Translations under genes and position numbers: made by a program | Notes under the pieces: generated by a model | The model's database searches: none | Seen by the model: only the letters and a program-made list of their open reading frames with translations | Told to the model about the DNA's origin: nothing | Assembly: GCA_002341805.1 (NCBI GenBank) | Contig: DDOS01000050.1 | Span: 1-9,190, forward strand | Direction of reading: 5' to 3' | Length of the DNA stretch: 9,190 nucleotides | Source of the DNA: Aquificaceae bacterium UBA2488 | GTDB lineage: Bacteria > Aquificota > Aquificia > Aquificales > Aquificaceae | Shown: one piece after another, positions 5,236 to 9,190 of the stretch | Numbering within the stretch: the first letter of the stretch is position 1 | Layout: each line of letters opens with the position of its first letter

Positions 5236-8234
5236 TGATGGGTTTTTGCACTCAGTACCAACCCAACTGCTTCTTTTAAGCCCATTAGGTTTTTTGCAAG
5301 GATGATGTTTGGGATGTTTTCTAAGGATTTTTGGTATTGGGTGATACAAGGGATGTTTGATTTTGAGGCTTTTAGACAAAAATAAGGTATTTCTTGAAAG
5401 TTAGTTAGTGGCTTTAGATAGACAATAGCTTTAGCTCTTGGTAAAAGTTCGTTGTAAGAGTTTCTTGAGACAAGCATTATATCTGGTAGATATCTGCTGC
5501 CTTCACTATGTTCTTTTGCCACATCTTTTATATGCTCTATATCTTGGAAGTTTAGCAAACAAGCGTATACTATATCTTTGGTAAACATATAAGCTATATC
5601 TTTTATCTCTTGGGCTAAAAATGAATCTAAACTAAGAGAGTAGTTTATTATATCTTTATAATTATCTAAAAAATCTTTGTCAAAATAGTATAACTGCTCT
5701 TTTTCAGAGTACTCTTTTATAAAGTCTAGTATAATCCTTTGAGGGCTTTTAGAAAAGTTTTGAATATATCTGGCAAAAAAGCTTTCAACAAAATCTTGGT
5801 TTTTTACGGGTAAAATGTTTGATTCTGAGACTATAAGAAGGTCTATGGTATTTTGTTTTACATTAAAAGCCTCAATACCATCGTAATCTATTTCAAAATG
5901 GTATATATTTTGATATTTTTTAGATAAGATATCGTATACTCCTTTGTCAAAGGTATAAATATTTATCTTAGGATATTTTGATATAAAATCTTCTAACGCT
6001 CTAAGATAATCTTCATTTGTAAAAGGATTTCTTTCTAAGATTATATTTATCTCTGGGCCAAATTGGATAGCTTTTAAGAAATTCTCATCGGTTTTAAAAT
6101 ATTCAAGATACACATCTCCATAAAACCATAAGCTACTTATACCTGTATATTCTTCTATATATTTTTTGATGGTGTTTTTACCATATCTTGATGTATTTGA
6201 TATCTCTATAAAAAGTGTATTTTCAAAATAGTTTTTAAGGTATTCATTCATTGGGCTTTTAACACTAAAAAATAAAGCTTCCACCTCTTCGTAAGAGGCT
6301 TTTATATCTATATCTGGTTTTAGAAAAGTCTTCTCATAAAACGAATAAAACCTTGTAGCTTCTTCTATATGGCTTTTATAATCTGTGTTTGTAAGACACA
6401 AAATATAAGCATAATCTCTATTTGACTGAGCAAGTCTATAAGCTTGGTTATGAGGATGAATCTCTTTAAAAATACTATGCTCTCCAAAGGTATTTGTATA
6501 GTCTGCTGGGTTTATAGGAAGCTTTTCTAAGTTTAGGTTAAAATGCTTAGCTATATTCTCATTAGTCTCTACCACAAACATATCAAGGGGGGATGTGTAT
6601 ATATCTTGACCTTTTGAGATGTATTTATGAAGTCTTTTATCGTTTAAGAAAAATGAGAAAAATATAGTATCTTGTTTTATGTGTTGTAAGATTTTTTCAA
6701 TATGATGTTTATGTTCATGTTTATTAAAAGCCGAAAAACATATATCTATGACAAGGGCATTTTCTGGTATGTATATATTGCTGTAATCAAGGATTTTGGC
6801 ATCTATGTTTAGAAAATGTAATATTTTTTTATAAAACTCATCTTCTACATATATGATGGGCTTCTTAATGGATATTTTATTTATAAACAAAGATGCTCCT
6901 ATGGCTTCACCACCTTTTGCAATCAATACGATTTTCTTATCTAAAAAATAATCCTTTGAGAATATATATCCAAATATCTCTTTCAATATGGGAGAATGAC
7001 CCAAAAAAGCAAGTTTTAAATCGCTAAATATATCAAAGGATATTGTGGATAATCTTTTAAACACTTCCTCGGTGGCTTTTTCCTCTTGGTTTAATATATT
7101 CTTTAAATCTTTTGATATCTTATTTTCATTTATTTGTTCTAAAAGCTCTATGAAGGCTTTTAAAAGAGAACTTTGATTTAGATTGTTAAAACACGGAGAA
7201 AGCGGTGTATTTTTAACAACGGCTTCTGGGCATTTTAAAGATATATGAAGCTGGCATGGACTTGAGCATACATCGCCTTTGTAGTTCATCTCAAGGCCTT
7301 TTATATAAGGGACTTTGTAATCATAAACATTTTCAAATTTACCTGGTCCAAGGACCACCAAGGTAGGGGTTTTGGTATAGGCGGCTATATGAGGTAAAAC
7401 TGTTTCTATTGATATAAGATAATCAAGATTTTTTACATAAGGAGGTAAGTATTCGATGCTTTTAATATGAGAAGATATATCTATGGCTTTTGGAAGATAG
7501 TTTGGTATCTCATCGGCATAAGTTTTATATTGAGGTGGATAAGAGTATACTATGGTAAAAAACTTTTCTAAATCTTTTATAGCATTACAAAATATGTTAA
7601 CAGGAGCCATGCGGTGAATGGATGAAGCTGAAAAGTGAAATCCAAGAATAGGTTTTTTGTATATTATTCTATACTCATCAAAAAGATTTTTAATCTCTTT
7701 ATCTAATTCTTCATCTATATAAACATAGGGTATTAAATTTGGATTTTCTTCTTCTACACCAAGGAGTTTGAAATAATAATAAGCCATGTGGTTTAGATCA
7801 AACATTATAGAACCTACAAGCATATGGAGGTTTATAACAGTATCAAAGCTTTTAAGATAATCAAGCTCTATGGGAGAATACACAAATTCATCCACATAAG
7901 GACAGTCCTTTAAAAGGTTAAACTCTTTTTTTGTTTCTAATACTATGTATAAATCTTTGTTTAATTCTTTTAAACGCCTTAAAACTGGGGTAAGTAGAAG
8001 TCCATCTCCAAGTGCTTGAAACGTGGCAAAAAGCACTCTTAGTTTTTGGCTTTTAAGATTGAAAAAATTTTTATCTACTTTTAATTTTAAACTATCTACA
8101 TACTCTAAGGGTACACCTTTTTCCACATAAGCTTCGTAGACATCTTTTGGTAATACATAGAGCTTCTTAGGTAAAAGTGTGTTCTTTAGGTCTTCTACAT
8201 AAACTTCTTTTGAGACTTTTACTATTATGCTCAC
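5232..8234 (-). CDS. Large protein with N-terminal GT9 (heptosyltransferase-like) glycosyltransferase and probable GT4-like C-terminus
   Basis: The product has 1000 residues, about three times a typical GT9 enzyme. Residues about 65-370 match family GT9 (ADP-heptose:LPS heptosyltransferase-like). The N-terminal Rossmann entry is LFATFQALGDGLLLTPVLRRLK (split here: 68-77 and 78-89). The donor-site segment ISIETVLPHIAAY (274-286) is followed by LVVLGPG (292-298), and there is a Cys cluster at 323, 327, 335 and 348. Residues about 400-670 are not recognised; they include a Rossmann-like LIAKGGEAIGASL (437-449). The last 90 residues (PDIMLVSRNSYNELLPRAKA, then NFQEIPYFCLKASKSNIPCI at 945-964) resemble the nucleotide-sugar half of GT4-type GT-B enzymes. 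That suggests a second transferase module, or the relic of one. No membrane segment or signal peptide is seen, so it is likely cytosolic or membrane-associated. The start is a GTG with no clear ribosome site, 16 bases after the upstream ATPase stop; the first internal in-frame Met is near residue 138. The acceptor is unknown. Confidence 0.8.
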   Translation of the reverse strand: MSIIVKVSKEVYVEDLKNTLLPKKLYVLPKDVYEAYVEKGVPLEYVDSLKLKVDKNFFNLKSQKLRVLFATFQALGDGLLLTPVLRRLKELNKDLYIVLETKKEFNLLKDCPYVDEFVYSPIELDYLKSFDTVINLHMLVGSIMFDLNHMAYYYFKLLGVEEENPNLIPYVYIDEELDKEIKNLFDEYRIIYKKPILGFHFSASSIHRMAPVNIFCNAIKDLEKFFTIVYSYPPQYKTYADEIPNYLPKAIDISSHIKSIEYLPPYVKNLDYLISIETVLPHIAAYTKTPTLVVLGPGKFENVYDYKVPYIKGLEMNYKGDVCSSPCQLHISLKCPEAVVKNTPLSPCFNNLNQSSLLKAFIELLEQINENKISKDLKNILNQEEKATEEVFKRLSTISFDIFSDLKLAFLGHSPILKEIFGYIFSKDYFLDKKIVLIAKGGEAIGASLFINKISIKKPIIYVEDEFYKKILHFLNIDAKILDYSNIYIPENALVIDICFSAFNKHEHKHHIEKILQHIKQDTIFFSFFLNDKRLHKYISKGQDIYTSPLDMFVVETNENIAKHFNLNLEKLPINPADYTNTFGEHSIFKEIHPHNQAYRLAQSNRDYAYILCLTNTDYKSHIEEATRFYSFYEKTFLKPDIDIKASYEEVEALFFSVKSPMNEYLKNYFENTLFIEISNTSRYGKNTIKKYIEEYTGISSLWFYGDVYLEYFKTDENFLKAIQFGPEINIILERNPFTNEDYLRALEDFISKYPKINIYTFDKGVYDILSKKYQNIYHFEIDYDGIEAFNVKQNTIDLLIVSESNILPVKNQDFVESFFARYIQNFSKSPQRIILDFIKEYSEKEQLYYFDKDFLDNYKDIINYSLSLDSFLAQEIKDIAYMFTKDIVYACLLNFQDIEHIKDVAKEHSEGSRYLPDIMLVSRNSYNELLPRAKAIVYLKPLTNFQEIPYFCLKASKSNIPCITQYQKSLENIPNIILAKNLMGLKEAVGLVLSAKTHH

Positions 8235-8250
8235 AAGTATACCACGCTAA

Positions 8251-9190
8251 TTATCTAAGAGCATTTAGCACCGATGGGCTTAAATCCACCATACCAAGTT
8301 TTAGTTTTTCCATATAAGTATCAAGTTTGTTTTTACCAAATTTTTCTCTCCTTATATGTTCTTCCACTTCAAAGGAAGATGGATTATCTTTTCTAATCCA
8401 TTCTCTTGTAGCTACATCTGGATACATATATTCATATATTGGGGTAAGGCCTATATAACCTGTGAAGTTACATTTTGAACAACCTTCTTCATTTCTTACT
8501 TTTATAGGGATATCTTGTCTTAAAAATTCAATAAACTCTTCTTTGTTAGAGTATGGGAGTGTTCTTAAAGTGATATCTGATATAGATTTTGAAGCATCTT
8601 TTATACTTATTTCTATACCACAATGAGGGCATACTTGTTTAACAAGCACTTGGTTTACGCTCAAAATAAGCATCCTTATAGCACTTTCTAAATTAACATG
8701 GAATATAGAACTAACCGCCTCATAAAAAACAAAAGCAGAGTTTATATGAAGGGTAGTAAAAATTAATTGTCCTGCAAAAGCAAGCTCTTCTATGGCTTTT
8801 GAAAGTTCTGGATCGTTTCTCCACTCACCTACAAATACAATATCGGGATCTCCTCTTTTAAAGGCTTTTGTAAAATCCACAAACGTAGATTTTAACTCTT
8901 CCACTTGAGCTTCAAATATCTGAAACTGTGTTATATTTTTGTTTATGATTTGATATTCCACAGGGTCTTCTACGGTTAATATATTCTTATCTTGGACTGT
9001 GGAGAGCATACTGGCTATAGCCATACTTTTGCCAGAGTTTGTTATACCAGAAACTACGATAAGACCACCTTTTCTATTTAAAGCGTCTTGAAATATAGCT
9101 ATATCTTGCTCTAAGTATCCAAGTCTTTGGATATTACCTTGAACTCCTCTTTTTCTCAAAAGTCTTCCCACCACCATCTCATCTTCTAAG
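8251..9190 (-). CDS. GspE/PilB-type secretion or pilus assembly ATPase, 5' end outside window
   Basis: These hexameric ATPases power type II secretion, type IV pili and related machines from the cytoplasmic side of the inner membrane. The window holds the last 312 residues; the reading frame is open to the edge, so the Met at 9177 is internal (residues LEDE precede it). Numbering from that Met, the nucleotide-binding core is in order. The Walker A position GITNSGKS is at 44-51 and the Asp box TVEDPVEY at 68-75. The Walker B region DPDIVFVGEWRND is at 110-122 and the His box TTLHINSA at 141-148. A CxxC...CxxC zinc motif (Cys183/186 and 233/236) separates GspE/PilB from PilT, which lacks it. 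Walker A departs from the usual GPTGSGKT and Walker B has Trp where Ile is common (GEIR), so this is a divergent paralogue. The gene precedes the GT9 gene by 16 bases. The specific system cannot be decided without its N-terminus and neighbours. Confidence 0.9.
   Translation of the reverse strand, partial: LEDEMVVGRLLRKRGVQGNIQRLGYLEQDIAIFQDALNRKGGLIVVSGITNSGKSMAIASMLSTVQDKNILTVEDPVEYQIINKNITQFQIFEAQVEELKSTFVDFTKAFKRGDPDIVFVGEWRNDPELSKAIEELAFAGQLIFTTLHINSAFVFYEAVSSIFHVNLESAIRMLILSVNQVLVKQVCPHCGIEISIKDASKSISDITLRTLPYSNKEEFIEFLRQDIPIKVRNEEGCSKCNFTGYIGLTPIYEYMYPDVATREWIRKDNPSSFEVEEHIRREKFGKNKLDTYMEKLKLGMVDLSPSVLNALR

Noticed and set aside
5185..5379. Small minus-strand frame spanning the end of the GT9 gene and the start of the glycine-rich gene
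   Set aside because: It overlaps the GT9 C-terminus in another frame and has no recognisable domain.

Overview
The window is a compact, AT-rich stretch of bacterial chromosome, with many TATATCT-like words and A/T-ending codons. It carries nine genes and very little intergenic DNA. The low GC, tight packing, lack of obvious Shine-Dalgarno sites, a dnaJ-hspR pair and a glycosyltransferase/secretion-ATPase neighbourhood suggest a thermophilic Aquificota bacterium, perhaps Hydrogenobaculum-like. That assignment is an impression from gene content and composition, not a proof. No mobile element, CRISPR array, tRNA or rRNA gene was seen.

Layout from left to right. (1) Minus strand: a small metal-binding HMA protein (start 853) runs into prfB (release factor 2, start 639) with a single base between them; prfB leaves the window at base 1. 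(2) A 116-bp divergent intergenic region separates these from dnaJ on the plus strand. It holds a perfect TTGACA-17-TATAAT promoter whose predicted start point falls on the dnaJ ATG, plus two weak matches to the HspR operator (HAIR). (3) Plus strand: dnaJ and an hspR-type MerR repressor overlap by 11 bp and look like a self-contained heat-shock operon. (4) Minus strand: glmU, then a one-base gap, then a 97-residue cupin. The cupin and hspR converge and share a TTAA that supplies both stop codons. (5) Minus strand, transcribed right to left: the C-terminal part of a GspE/PilB-type secretion ATPase, a 1000-residue protein starting with a family-9 glycosyltransferase domain, and an exported glycine-rich protein that probably has its own promoter and is the only gene here with a strong Shine-Dalgarno site.

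How the genes work together. The dnaJ-hspR pair makes sense as a chaperone with its own repressor. GlmU makes UDP-GlcNAc, the sugar nucleotide for peptidoglycan and lipopolysaccharide. The GT9 protein, the pilus/secretion ATPase and the exported glycine-rich protein suggest a cell-surface or secretion module, but this link rests on adjacency only. The most unusual items are the apparent leaderless arrangement of dnaJ (echoed more weakly at the HMA gene and glmU), the very long GT9 protein with about 600 additional residues, and a short hydrophobic, AT-rich insert inside the polyglycine tract of the exported protein.
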